A stretch of 58,047 nt of DNA from contig NZ_MPPI01000028.1 in the NCBI RefSeq assembly GCF_001895925.1, positions 1-58,047 on the forward strand. The letters are read 5' to 3'. A program made the position numbers and the translations under genes. How positions within the stretch are numbered: the first letter of the stretch is position 1; every line of letters starts with the position of its first letter. The notes beneath the pieces were generated by a model. It ran no database searches, was not told where the DNA came from, and saw nothing but the letters and a program-made list of their open reading frames with translations. This DNA comes from Phormidesmis priestleyi ULC007 (GTDB lineage: Bacteria > Cyanobacteriota > Cyanobacteriia > Leptolyngbyales > Leptolyngbyaceae). Below, piece after piece: positions 34,197 through 43,634 of this stretch.

Positions 34197-35510
34197 ATGA
34201 AAGCCGTTGCCCAAGTTTTAGAAAACATTGTTGGAGTTGCAGGGGTTTGTGCCTGGGACACTCTGACCGAGACTGAACGATCGCCGATTTTGCAAGCCAC
34301 ACCTTCGAGTCAGTCAATCACCTATCTGGTTTACCCCAACACGCCAGAAGAATTGGCGGCAGTGATGCTGTGTGCCGACCAAAATCGGTGGCGAGTGTTG
34401 CCCTGTGGCAGAAAAAGCAAGCTGCACTGGGGCGGGCTGGTTGACGCGGTAAATCTGGTGATTAGCACTGAGCGACTTAATCGATTAATTGATCATGCGA
34501 TCGGTGACTTAACCATCACGGCTGAAGCGGGAAAAAAGTTCTCGGATGTGCAAAATTTGTTAGGTCAGTCGGGGCAGTTTTTGGCGATCGATCCTCACTA
34601 TCCTGACCAGGCAACGTTAGGCGGAATTATTTCAACGGCAGACACTAGAGCATTGCGGCACCGCTATCACAGTGTGCGCGACATGATTTTAGGCATTTCA
34701 TTCGTCCGCAGCGATGGGCAACTCGTCAAGGCGGGCGGACGCGTGGTCAAAAACGTCGCGGGATACGACTTGATGAAATTGCTGACTGGGGCATATGGAA
34801 CTCTCGGTATTATCACGCAAGTAACTTTACGGGTCTATCCTCTTCCTCAAGCTTCACAGACGGTGGTGCTGAGTGGGCAACCCGACGCGATCGCTCAAGC
34901 CGCCCAAACGTTCTTAAATTCTGCGCTTACGCCGACCGCGATCGAGGTGCTGTCTACTCAAGTCATGGCTGATCTAAATTTGGGAACAGAGATCGGTTTA
35001 TTGATTCAGTTTCAAACCATTTTTGAAAGTGTGAAAGAACAGGCTGCCCGATCGCTCGAAGTCGGTTCAGCGTTGGGGTTGTCGTCGCAGCTTTATCCAG
35101 AAACAGATGAAGCGACTCTATGGAAGCAACTGCGAGAACGAATGATGGGTGTCAGCCCAAATGACGCGATCGTCTGCAAGATAGGAGTTAAGCCGTCAGA
35201 GGCGATCGCGGTGCTTACTCAGATTGAGCAATTAGCCAAAAATTCTGGAGCCGTGATTCATCTAGGCAGCGGGGTTGGCGAGTTGGTTCTAGAAGGAGCG
35301 ATGACCAAGACTTTTATGATTCAAGAGCTGCGATCGCTTTGCCAAAATGCAGGTGGTTATCTCTCGGTGCTGCAAGCTCCCATTCCCTTCAAGCAACAAA
35401 TTGATGTTTGGGGCTACGCTGGAAATGCCCTGGATCTAATGCAGAAGATTAAAACTCAGTTCGATCCAAACTCTCTGTTGAGTCCTCGTCGCTTTGTCGG
35501 TGGAATCTAA
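34197..35510 (+). CDS. glcE: Glycolate oxidase FAD-binding subunit GlcE
   Basis: Part of the glycolate dehydrogenase of cyanobacterial photorespiration, which oxidises glycolate from phosphoglycolate. FAD_binding_4 domain: LPCGRKSKLHWGG, LGGIISTADTRALRHRYHSV and GGRVVKNVAGYDLMKLLTGA are conserved in GlcE. I use the ATG at 34197; a TTG one codon earlier is unlikely. Length 437. Followed by glcF after 3 bases. The GlcD subunit is not in the window. Confidence 0.92.
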   Translation: MKAVAQVLENIVGVAGVCAWDTLTETERSPILQATPSSQSITYLVYPNTPEELAAVMLCADQNRWRVLPCGRKSKLHWGGLVDAVNLVISTERLNRLIDHAIGDLTITAEAGKKFSDVQNLLGQSGQFLAIDPHYPDQATLGGIISTADTRALRHRYHSVRDMILGISFVRSDGQLVKAGGRVVKNVAGYDLMKLLTGAYGTLGIITQVTLRVYPLPQASQTVVLSGQPDAIAQAAQTFLNSALTPTAIEVLSTQVMADLNLGTEIGLLIQFQTIFESVKEQAARSLEVGSALGLSSQLYPETDEATLWKQLRERMMGVSPNDAIVCKIGVKPSEAIAVLTQIEQLAKNSGAVIHLGSGVGELVLEGAMTKTFMIQELRSLCQNAGGYLSVLQAPIPFKQQIDVWGYAGNALDLMQKIKTQFDPNSLLSPRRFVGGI

Positions 35511-35513
35511 ATT

Positions 35514-36896
35514 ATGCAAACGTCAGAAAATCCTGTCACTTCTGCTGAGTCGGCTGCAAAGCAATTTCTTGGATTTGACCCAAACAATCCCCCTGACCCA
35601 ACCCTGATCGATTCGTGCGTTCACTGTGGGTTTTGTTTGTCTACGTGCCCCAGCTATCGAGTCATTGGCAAAGAAACCGACTCGCCCAGAGGTCGAATTT
35701 ATCTGATGGATGGGGTAAATGAGGGCGAGATTCCGCTATCTCCGGCAACCGTGCAGCACTTTGATTCGTGTTTGGGCTGTCTTGCCTGTGTGACAACCTG
35801 CCCGTCTGGAGTGCAATATGACAAGCTGATCGCAGCAACTCGACCGCAAATTGAGCGCAATCATTCGCGTCCACTGCCTGAGAAACTGCTCAGACAATTA
35901 ATTTTCTCGGTGTTTCCCTACCCCGATCGGATGCGCGTTTTGCTGCGTCCTTTAGGGCTTTATCAAAAATCGGGATTGCAGAAACTGGTGCGATCGCTAG
36001 GCTTCCTCAAACAGATTTCACCTCAAATAGCCGCAATGGAATCGGTGTTGCCAAATATTTCGGCAGGTGCGTTTCAAGATACGATTCCCGCTCTCATTCC
36101 CGCACAGGGGCAGAAACGCTATCGAGTCGGTATGATTTTGGGCTGTGTGCAGCGTCTATTTAACCCGGCTGTGAATGATGCAACGGTGCGTGTATTGACT
36201 GCTAACGGCTGCGAAATTGTGGTGCCTCAGCTTCAGGGTTGTTGTGGGGCACTGTCTCATCATCAAGGGCAAGAAGAACAAACAAAAACCTTTGCGCGTC
36301 AGATGATTGATGCCTTTGCAGACAGCAATGTGGATGCCATTTTGATCAACGCATCGGGCTGTGGTCATACGCTCAAAGAATACGCGCACATTTTGCAAGA
36401 TGACCCGGACTATTACGAGAAAGCTCAGGAATTCGTTAGCAAAGTTAAAGACGTGCAGGAATTTTTGGCGGCAGTGGGGCTGACTGTCAAACTCTCACCC
36501 TTGCAAGACAAACCGTTGGTGATGGTCTATCAAGATGCCTGTCACATGCTACACGGGCAAAAGATTAGCATTCAGCCACGCCAACTGTTAAAGCAGATTC
36601 CGGGTGTGCAGTTGCGAGAACCGATCGATGCAGCCCTGTGCTGTGGAAGTGCAGGCGTTTATAACATTCTGCACCCTGATGTCGCTGAAGAATTGGGACG
36701 GCAAAAGGTCGAAAATTTGACTAACACCGGGGCGCAACTGATTGCATCGGCAAATATTGGCTGTTTTGTGCAAATTTCTAAGCATCTGCAACTTCAGGGT
36801 AAGACCGTTCCGGTGCTGCACCCTATGCAGTTGTTGGATTACTCCATTCAAGGAATTGAGCTACAAACCGAATCAAATAATATGCTGATTGGCTGA
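35514..36896 (+). CDS. glcF: Glycolate oxidase iron-sulfur subunit GlcF
   Basis: Two [4Fe-4S] motifs near the N-terminus (CVHCGFCLSTCPSY and CLGCLACVTTCPSG), then two CCG domains (GCCGALSHH and CCGSAGVYN), the heterodisulfide-reductase-type ligand motif. Transfers electrons from the flavin subunits. Length 460, normal. Cotranscribed with glcE (3-base gap). The physiological acceptor in cyanobacteria is probably quinone; family inference. Confidence 0.94.
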   Translation: MQTSENPVTSAESAAKQFLGFDPNNPPDPTLIDSCVHCGFCLSTCPSYRVIGKETDSPRGRIYLMDGVNEGEIPLSPATVQHFDSCLGCLACVTTCPSGVQYDKLIAATRPQIERNHSRPLPEKLLRQLIFSVFPYPDRMRVLLRPLGLYQKSGLQKLVRSLGFLKQISPQIAAMESVLPNISAGAFQDTIPALIPAQGQKRYRVGMILGCVQRLFNPAVNDATVRVLTANGCEIVVPQLQGCCGALSHHQGQEEQTKTFARQMIDAFADSNVDAILINASGCGHTLKEYAHILQDDPDYYEKAQEFVSKVKDVQEFLAAVGLTVKLSPLQDKPLVMVYQDACHMLHGQKISIQPRQLLKQIPGVQLREPIDAALCCGSAGVYNILHPDVAEELGRQKVENLTNTGAQLIASANIGCFVQISKHLQLQGKTVPVLHPMQLLDYSIQGIELQTESNNMLIG

Positions 36897-36973
36897 CAAC
36901 ACTTTGAGGAACGATCGATACACTAGGCAGATATTAGCGAAAGCAAATTTTCTCCTCACATCAGGCATTCCCT

Positions 36974-38023
36974 ATGTCAATTCGTCTTTGGAAACGACCC
37001 ATTCCAGCAGTTGTTTTGCTTGCTGTTTTAATTCCGTCGAGCCAGCAATCAAGAGCAATACCTAAACTGGTTGCTCAATCGAATTCACAAACGTCTACAA
37101 CCTTAGCGATCGCTGATCAGTTTGACAGTGCCTCAGATTTCTCAGAAGGGTCTGCTTTGGTGAGAATTGGCGATCAATTCAAGTACATCGATCGGACGGG
37201 CAAAGTTGTTGTCACGCCTCAAGTAGAATTCGAGAGTTACTCTCCTTTTTCGGAAGGATTAGCGATCGCCAGAGTCGGCAGCAATTATGGTTACATTGAC
37301 CAAACAGGAGCCGTATCAATCAATCCCAGATTTGAAGGCGCTTCGCAGTTTCTAGAAGGGTTAGCCGCCGTCAAAGTTAAGAATCGCTACGGCTTTATCA
37401 ACAAACAGGGAAAGGTGATCATCAACCCAGAATTTGGATTAGCTTCGAGCTTTTCTCAAGGATTGGCAGCCGTTAAAATGGGTCAGAAATATGGCTATGT
37501 CGATCGCACAGGTCGAGTCACGATCGCGCCAAAATTTGACGACTCCTGGAAGTTTTCTGAAAATCTTGCGCCTGTCCGCATCGGCGATCGCTGGGGCTAT
37601 ATTGATAAAACAGGCAAATTAGCGGTGCAGCCTCAGTTTGATGGTGCGTTTAAGTTTTCTGACGCGATCGCACGAGTCCGAGTCGGGGATAAGTGGGGCT
37701 ATATCAATCAAAATGGGGTCGCGATCGTGTCTCCCAAATTCGATTTTGCGTCTGATTTTTCTAACGGATTGGCATTAGTTGAAGTCGAAAATAAATGGGG
37801 ATATGTCGATCGGACAGGCAAGCTAGTGATCGCTCCCAAATTCGATTTTGCGTCCGATTTCTCTGACGGATTTGCGCCTGTCAAAATCGGCAGTCAGTGG
37901 GGCTATATTGACAAAACTGGACGTGTGACGATCGCACCTCAATTTGATGAAGCTGGCTCCTTTTCTGAAGGATTAGCCCGTGTAATGATGAGCGGCAAAT
38001 GGGGATACATTCGCAAACCCTAG
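36974..38023 (+). CDS. Secreted or periplasmic WG-repeat protein
   Basis: Signal peptide (MSIRLWKRPIPAVVLLAVLI, cleavage near QSRA), then about eight and a half WG repeats of roughly 34 residues each, most carrying the W/YGY(I/V)D(R/K)TGK..I.P.F core (for example WGYIDKTGKLAVQPQFD). WG repeats form beta-propeller-like or solenoid folds; function is generally unknown. Repeats 6 and 7 are nearly identical at DNA level (PKFDFASDF twice), so recent duplication is likely. Stands alone after glcF. Confidence 0.88.
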   Translation: MSIRLWKRPIPAVVLLAVLIPSSQQSRAIPKLVAQSNSQTSTTLAIADQFDSASDFSEGSALVRIGDQFKYIDRTGKVVVTPQVEFESYSPFSEGLAIARVGSNYGYIDQTGAVSINPRFEGASQFLEGLAAVKVKNRYGFINKQGKVIINPEFGLASSFSQGLAAVKMGQKYGYVDRTGRVTIAPKFDDSWKFSENLAPVRIGDRWGYIDKTGKLAVQPQFDGAFKFSDAIARVRVGDKWGYINQNGVAIVSPKFDFASDFSNGLALVEVENKWGYVDRTGKLVIAPKFDFASDFSDGFAPVKIGSQWGYIDKTGRVTIAPQFDEAGSFSEGLARVMMSGKWGYIRKP

Positions 38024-38190
38024 AAATAAATTTTTATTGACTGATAAAACTCTGAGCCTGTCGTCGAGAACCCGCGTTCCACCTCACGATCGCGGATGAC
38101 CGTAAAACTCAAACTCTCCCCACTTGTTTGCAGCGATCGCCGAAAATCTCTAGTATCTTCAATTAGCCAAACTCGATTTATCGAGGGAAC

Positions 38191-38433
38191 TAAGGATCGT
38201 GGATTAAATAACCTGTCAAACTTGTAATCAAATCTTTTGATTCGTCATGGCTGAGATCTTCGCCCCCTAAATCCCCCATTCATGGGGGACTTTGAGCCAA
38301 AATTCCCGGTTTCAAAGTCCCCCAAAATGGGGGATTTAGGGGGCACAAGCCGACTCAAACGGAGTCATCAACAAACTTATCTACACTCTAGTTGAGTCCG
38401 AGAAGTTGCACCTTAATAAATTCACGTTCCTAA
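38191..38433. mobile_element. MITE-like element, family B copy 2 (243 bp)
   Basis: Same length and same ends as the copy at 3661-3903, with about 90% identity by eye. Left end TAAGGATCGTGGATTAAATA, right end TTCACGTTCCTAA. Core hairpin at about 38262-38344. Its right end supplies the last codons and stop (TGA) of the minus-strand antitoxin-like ORF at 38422-38550. Confidence 0.8.
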
Positions 38434-38550
38434 GCGGGCAATTTCCTGATCATTCTCCATCAGAACAACTTGTTTTCCCTCTGCCAATTCGTTTAACAAG
38501 TCTTTTAGATTAACCAGTACATCTTCAACGGTCATTCTTAGCATTTGCAT
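38422..38550 (-). pseudogene. Truncated Phd/YefM-like antitoxin ORF ending inside a MITE
   Basis: From ATG at 38550 the minus strand reads MQMLRMTVEDVLVNLKDLLN, ELAEGKQVVLMENDQEIARL, then GT and a TGA. The VED/VNLKDLLNELAEGKQVVLMENDQEIARL pattern resembles the N-terminal half of Phd/YefM-type antitoxins. The last residues come from the MITE, so the ORF has probably been truncated by the insertion and has lost its toxin-binding tail. No toxin gene is visible. Confidence 0.5.
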
Positions 38551-38773
38551 TGACTTTTTTGGCTGCAATGGAAGTATTCATGCGATCGCAGTTTTAGCAC
38601 CGCCTTCAAGATCACACGAATGTTCTTCATAGATGCCTATGGATATTTACATTCTTGATCTGCTGGTTATCCACGCTGTTGATAAAGTAATACGATCGAG
38701 AACGAATCTCCTCAACAAGCTGGGAAAGCAGAGGCGGGCTACAATAGAGGGTCTTCATCACCTATCGCGTGTT

Positions 38774-39823
38774 ATGACCTCTTATTTTCGCCCTGGCATT
38801 GATGCGATCGCTGGCTACATTCCCGGTGAGCAACCCAAGCCTGGGATACCTGTCATCAAGCTCAACACGAATGAGAATCCTTATCCGCCATCTCCTGCTG
38901 CGATCGAGGTGCTGCGAACTCTAGATGTTGAGTGGCTGCGACGCTATCCAGACCCATTTGCGAATGAGTTTCGGCAAGCGGCGAGTCAAGCATTAGACGT
39001 TCCGGCTGATTGGATTATTGTTGGCAACGGCAGCGATGATTTGCTGAATGTGATCATTCGCGCCTGTGCAGAATTGGGACGTAAGGTTGTCTACCCAATG
39101 CCTACTTATGTACTCTATCAGACCTTAGCCGAGGTGCAAGGCGCCGAATTTGTTGAAGTGCCTTATGAAGAAAATTATCAGCTTCCGATCGCCGAACTGA
39201 TTGCCGCAAATGGTGCCGTGACGCTGATTGCCACGCCCAACAGTCCTTCAGGTCATAGTGTGTCGATCGACGATCTCCGACAGTTAGCGACAAGCTTATC
39301 GGGCGTTTTAGTGATTGATGAAGCCTATGTTGACTTTGCTGAAAAAACTGCGTTACCACTTGTGAAAGAATTTGATAACGTGATTATCACTCGCACATTG
39401 TCAAAAGGATATTCTCTAGCAGGATTACGTCTTGGATTTGGCATTGCAAATCCGGCTCTATTGAGTGGATTGTTTAAGGTAAAAGATAGTTATAACATTG
39501 ACGCGATCGCTTGCACGATCGGGGCGGCTGCCATGCGCGATCAACTCTATAAAAATAGTTGTGCAGAACGAGTCAAATCATCCCGCTCAAACCTGTTTTT
39601 CGACCTCAAAAACCTGGGCTTTCGGCTGTGGGATTCTCAAGCTAACTTTTTGCTCACTCAGCCGCCTATAGGAAATGCAGAGCAGCTTTATCTCGCATTA
39701 AAAGAGCAAGGAATCTTAGTGCGTTACTTTAACCGATCGGGTTTGTCAGACAAACTGCGAATTACGATCGGCACCGACGAACAAAATCAACTATTAGTTG
39801 AAACCTTAACGCATCTTGTCTGA
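38774..39823 (+). CDS. hisC: Histidinol-phosphate aminotransferase
   Basis: PLP enzyme of histidine biosynthesis, converting imidazole acetol phosphate to histidinol phosphate. Family motifs: KLNTNENPYPPSP, VGNGSDDLLNVIIRA, ATPNSPSGHSV, the VIDEAYVDFA strand and TRTLSKGYSLAGLRLG with the PLP lysine. I start at the ATG at 38774 (MTSYFRPGIDAIAGYI); the open frame to 38633 is not homologous. Length 349. No other his gene nearby. Confidence 0.95.
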   Translation: MTSYFRPGIDAIAGYIPGEQPKPGIPVIKLNTNENPYPPSPAAIEVLRTLDVEWLRRYPDPFANEFRQAASQALDVPADWIIVGNGSDDLLNVIIRACAELGRKVVYPMPTYVLYQTLAEVQGAEFVEVPYEENYQLPIAELIAANGAVTLIATPNSPSGHSVSIDDLRQLATSLSGVLVIDEAYVDFAEKTALPLVKEFDNVIITRTLSKGYSLAGLRLGFGIANPALLSGLFKVKDSYNIDAIACTIGAAAMRDQLYKNSCAERVKSSRSNLFFDLKNLGFRLWDSQANFLLTQPPIGNAEQLYLALKEQGILVRYFNRSGLSDKLRITIGTDEQNQLLVETLTHLV

Positions 39824-39921
39824 GAGAATTTGACAGGCATCTTTAAAACTTGCTGAACGTAAGCATTAGAATCACTGCACTGTTATAACCAACAAGAGGC
39901 TTAAGCCCCTTGTCCTAACCA

Positions 39922-40095
39922 AACGTGAGTTCGACGAGTTTTTTCGCTTCGTTCTCAGCAGCTTCTGCCCCTAAATCCCCCAATTTGGGGGACTTCAAGC
40001 CAAAGCTTCTGGTTCAAAATCACCCAATTTTGGGGAATTTAGGTAGCTCTCTCGAATTCATCATCGGAGTGAACCACTTCTATCGAACTCACGTT
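39922..40095. mobile_element. MITE-like element, family C copy 2 (about 174 bp)
   Basis: Terminal inverted repeat AACGTGAGTTCGACGAG (left) against the complement of TATCGAACTCACGTT (right). Aligned with the copy at 16957-17128. The core hairpin (39967-40045) is somewhat decayed, with CACCCAATTTTGGGG in place of CCCCCAATTTTGGGGG. Confidence 0.65.
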
Positions 40096-40247
40096 AACAA
40101 ACTGATACCCATTTGATTTGTGAATGCGACAGATCCGCGTCAAGCGCTTCTTTGACCACTTTGGGTGTTATCCCCATTTTGAGAATTTTTGTAACACGTG
40201 CGCGATCTTGTTGCGACACTTTGAGAGTTTGGGAACGCTAAGTTCAG

Positions 40248-40391
40248 TAGACCTCCTGCATGAATAAAATTCTCGACGTAAACCACCCTGCGATCTCGCC
40301 CCCTAACCCCCAATTCTGGGGGAACCGGAGTTCAAAGTCCCCCAGAATTGGGGGATTTAGGGGGCGTTCCCGGATTCGTGCAGGAGGTCTA
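40248..40391. mobile_element. MITE-like element, family D copy 2 (144 bp)
   Basis: Ends TAGACCTCCTGCATGAAT and ATTCGTGCAGGAGGTCTA, near-perfect inverted repeats. Same family as 1139-1280. The core hairpin is at about 40298-40365. It lies about 30 bases ahead of the phytochrome gene at 40424, within its likely promoter region, and could affect its expression. Confidence 0.75.
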
Positions 40392-40423
40392 GTATTCCTA
40401 TAATCTTTTTTAAAAGTAGCTTT

Positions 40424-43282
40424 ATGCACGACCCGCAAGATGGACAGGCGACTTTGACTCAGGAAATTCTTTTGCATCGCATCACAAATCGAATTCGGCA
40501 ATCGCTCGAACTGCAAGAGATTTTGAGCGTAACCGTAGCAGAAGTCCGATCTTATCTGGGAACTGATCGCGTCAAGATTTACCAGTTTAGCCCTGATGCT
40601 CATGGAGTCGTGATCGCTGAATCGATTCAAGACGATCGCCTGCCCTCTTTGCTCGGATTAAATTTTCCCGCCGATGACATTCCCCCTTATGCACGAGAGT
40701 TGTTTGTGCGGGCACGGCAGCGATCGGTAGTCGATCTAATCTCCCACGAGATCGGAATCAGTCCGCTCACCTGCCCAGAAACAGGAAAGCCTATAGAACC
40801 CCCTCAAGACATTCGCTATCGTCCCGTCGATCCGTGCCATGTGGAATATTTGACGGCAATGGGCGTGAAGTCTTCGGTCGTGGTGCCGATCGTGCTAGAC
40901 GACCACGAAACGGGCAAAAACCAGCTTCCATCTCTGGCCCCGTCGGCTCAGTTGTGGGGCTTGTTGGTGTCGCATCATGCCGACACTCGTGTTGTCACCG
41001 AAGCAGAACTGCACTTTATTCAGGCAGTCGTTGATCAGATGTCGGTGGCGATCGCCCAATCGATTCTTCTCGTCCAAGTGCGTGAACAGGCGCAGCAACA
41101 GTCTGTGATTAACCAAGTCACCGCAGTGCTTCACGCTAGTCCTACCGTTCAACTGCAAGCAGCCCTAGAAGCAACCGTCTCTGCGTTTCAAGGTTCAAGC
41201 GGGCGGATCTATTTACTCGCGGATAGCGATCAGAGCAGCGAACTCTATCTCTTTGGAAATCAACCGAAACGACTCGAACGCGATCGCGCGATCGAAGAAA
41301 ATTATCTCTGGAACCGATATTTGCGATCAGGGGTTAATCTTCAACCGGATGGCGTTAAGCCCTGGTCTGTTGAATGGATGCGGTCAGTTTATGAGTTAAA
41401 AGAACCGCCGCAAAACTCCTCAGACAGCGATTTGTGGGTGATCAATGACCTTTATAAAGAACCTCTACTTCGGACGATAGCGCCTTATTTTCAAGACACT
41501 CAGACTCGCGGGCTAATGATTGTGCCGCTACGATCGGGGTCAGAGGTTTTGGGCTGCTTAACGATCGGTCGCGACGAAGTAGACACCGAGATTCCTTGGG
41601 CGGGCAGCCATGACCCCGATACTCGCCAACTCATGGCACGTCAATCGTTTGAGACCTGGCGACAGCTAAAAATTGGGCAGGCACACCCTTGGACAGCGGG
41701 CGAAACTCAGCTAGCACAAGCGTTGGGTGAGCGATTCTCGAATGCGATTAAGCAATATCGCCTGCACCAACAAGTGCAATTGTTCAACATCAATTTAGAG
41801 CAGCAAGTACACACCCGCACTGAAGAACTGCAACAGTCAAACAAAGAACTGCAACAGGCATTTGAGCAACAAAAAACCCTATCGAAAATCATCACCAAGA
41901 TCAGAGAATCATTAGAGCTTGACGTGATTTTTAGAACCGTCGCCACTGAAATTAGACAAATGCTAGATGTCGATCGGGTTCTGGTTTATCGCTTCCATTC
42001 AGAAACTGCGTGTGAAGGCGGAGCCGCAGTTGCCGAAGATGTCTTGCCTGAGTTTCCAGCAGCCCTTGATGTCGAAATTGCCGATCTTTGCAATTCAGAA
42101 GGGTTCATCCGAAAATATCGCCAGGGAAAGATTCATGCCATTTCTAATGTCAATGAAGGGGGACACGACGAGTGTTATCTTAAAATGCTGGCGCAGTTTG
42201 AAATCAAAGCCAATCTGGTAGTGCCTTTGTTTAGACAAGATTATCTTTGGGGCTTATTGTGCATTCAGCAGTGTCGAGGCTATCGAGACTGGCAACCCTC
42301 CGAAATTAAATTCATCGGTCAAATTAGTGAGCAGTTAGGGGTCGCCTTGCAGCACGCGACGTTGCTCAATCAAACTCGTGAGCAAGCCCAAAAACTTTCA
42401 GAAGCGATCGACTATCTCAAGCAGACTCAGAGCCGTCTGATTCAGAGCGAAAAAATGTCTAGTTTAGGGCAACTTGTGGCAGGCGTTGCCCACGAAATTA
42501 ACAATCCTGTAAATTTCATCTATGGCAATCTGACACACATGAAAAACTATGTCAATCAGGTGTTGGAACTGCTGCAACTCTACCAAAAACACTACCCCGA
42601 ACCCCATGAAGCAATTCTTCAACAAGCAGAAGCCACTGATTTAGACTTTGTGATCGAAGATTTGCCCCGGTTATTTTCTTCTCTGGAGGTGGGTGCCGAG
42701 CGGATTCGCGAAATCGTCTTGTCGTTGCGAAATTTCTCTCGTCTCGATCAAGCAGAAGTCAAGTCTGTCAACATTCATGAAGGCATTGATAGCACCTTGA
42801 TGATTTTGCAGCATCGCACTAAAGCAAACTTAGGCTATGGCGAGATCACAATCTTGAAACACTATAGTGAGTTGCCTTTAGTTGAGTGTTTTGCGGGCCA
42901 ATTAAATCAGGTGTTGATGAACCTCCTATCCAATGCGATCGATGCCATTCAAGAACAGCGCGATCGCCAACTCGAGTCAGATTTAGAGCTAAAAGGAGTA
43001 ATTACCCTCACGACTCAACAGATTGATGACGATTGGATACAGATTTCGATCAAAGACACCGGATTTGGCGTTAGCGATGATATAAAGTCAAAACTTTTTG
43101 ACCCCTTCTTCACCACAAAGCCTGTGGGTAAAGGCACCGGGTTAGGGTTATCAATCAGCTACCAAATTATTGAAAAACATAGTGGCAAATTGTGGTGTCG
43201 ATCGCAGTTAGGAGAAGGCTCAGAGTTTGTGATTGAGATTCCGATTCGGCAACCCGTTCAAAAATCTATGCAGTCAATCTGA
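40424..43282 (+). CDS. Cph2-type phytochrome with an added CBCR-like GAF domain and histidine kinase
   Basis: 952 residues. Residues about 15-215 form a phytochrome-like GAF with the chromophore-pocket motif FPADDIPPYARELF and the likely bilin-binding Cys138-His139 (RPVDPCHVEYLTAMGV). No PAS domain precedes it, as in Cph2 (group II) phytochromes. Residues about 225-445 form a PHY-like domain whose tongue reads RQSFETW (the usual PRxSF with Pro lost). A second GAF (about 495-645) looks like a cyanobacteriochrome GAF, with Cys584-Tyr585 (DECYLKMLAQFEIKANLVVP) as candidate bilin site. HisKA has His690 (VAGVAHEINNPVNFI), then HATPase with intact G boxes (GTGLGLSISYQI). Soluble. A red/far-red or green/red light sensor kinase is inferred. 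Confidence 0.85.
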   Translation: MHDPQDGQATLTQEILLHRITNRIRQSLELQEILSVTVAEVRSYLGTDRVKIYQFSPDAHGVVIAESIQDDRLPSLLGLNFPADDIPPYARELFVRARQRSVVDLISHEIGISPLTCPETGKPIEPPQDIRYRPVDPCHVEYLTAMGVKSSVVVPIVLDDHETGKNQLPSLAPSAQLWGLLVSHHADTRVVTEAELHFIQAVVDQMSVAIAQSILLVQVREQAQQQSVINQVTAVLHASPTVQLQAALEATVSAFQGSSGRIYLLADSDQSSELYLFGNQPKRLERDRAIEENYLWNRYLRSGVNLQPDGVKPWSVEWMRSVYELKEPPQNSSDSDLWVINDLYKEPLLRTIAPYFQDTQTRGLMIVPLRSGSEVLGCLTIGRDEVDTEIPWAGSHDPDTRQLMARQSFETWRQLKIGQAHPWTAGETQLAQALGERFSNAIKQYRLHQQVQLFNINLEQQVHTRTEELQQSNKELQQAFEQQKTLSKIITKIRESLELDVIFRTVATEIRQMLDVDRVLVYRFHSETACEGGAAVAEDVLPEFPAALDVEIADLCNSEGFIRKYRQGKIHAISNVNEGGHDECYLKMLAQFEIKANLVVPLFRQDYLWGLLCIQQCRGYRDWQPSEIKFIGQISEQLGVALQHATLLNQTREQAQKLSEAIDYLKQTQSRLIQSEKMSSLGQLVAGVAHEINNPVNFIYGNLTHMKNYVNQVLELLQLYQKHYPEPHEAILQQAEATDLDFVIEDLPRLFSSLEVGAERIREIVLSLRNFSRLDQAEVKSVNIHEGIDSTLMILQHRTKANLGYGEITILKHYSELPLVECFAGQLNQVLMNLLSNAIDAIQEQRDRQLESDLELKGVITLTTQQIDDDWIQISIKDTGFGVSDDIKSKLFDPFFTTKPVGKGTGLGLSISYQIIEKHSGKLWCRSQLGEGSEFVIEIPIRQPVQKSMQSI

Positions 43283-43367
43283 TGTTCGAGCGAAGTGAAG
43301 CGGTAGTTTGGGGTAGCGACCATCAATTGCAACCGGAAAACATCAACTTTATTTTATGGAGTCTTTT

Positions 43368-43634
43368 ATGGGAATGCCGTGTCAAGTCAACAGCATTTTA
43401 AAGCTGAATTCGTCGCAGGGATATCCATCTAAATTGGAGTTAAACACAACTCATCAGGTTAAGAAATCAGAATATCGAATCATTCCGATCGACGTTCCCA
43501 TTCCATTAGTCGATCAACATTGGGTGGCTTATGCCGATGTGACGATCGCCAAACTCACTTGGCAAAATGGCGAAACGCACATCACCTTTAGCATTAGTCG
43601 CATTTATGAGCAGCCGTTTCTAAGCAAGTCTTAA
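43368..43634 (+). CDS. DUF2584-like conserved cyanobacterial protein (88 aa)
   Basis: MGMPCQVNSILKLNSSQGYP at the start and PIDVPIPLVDQHWVAYADVT in the middle are features of a family I know as DUF2584, restricted to cyanobacteria and of unknown function. I start at the ATG at 43368, since GGAG (43358-43361) lies 6 bases upstream and homologues begin MGMP. Its last 4 bases overlap the end of the convergent tldE gene. Confidence 0.7.
   Translation: MGMPCQVNSILKLNSSQGYPSKLELNTTHQVKKSEYRIIPIDVPIPLVDQHWVAYADVTIAKLTWQNGETHITFSISRIYEQPFLSKS

Noticed and set aside
37141-38010. Regular repeats suggesting a CRISPR array
   Set aside because: The repeats are coding WG units of about 100 bp with variable sequence in one open frame, not identical direct repeats with unique spacers.
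38633-38773. A longer HisC starting at 38633
   Set aside because: HisC homologues begin at MTSYFRPGIDAIAGYI; the upstream 47 codons look non-coding.
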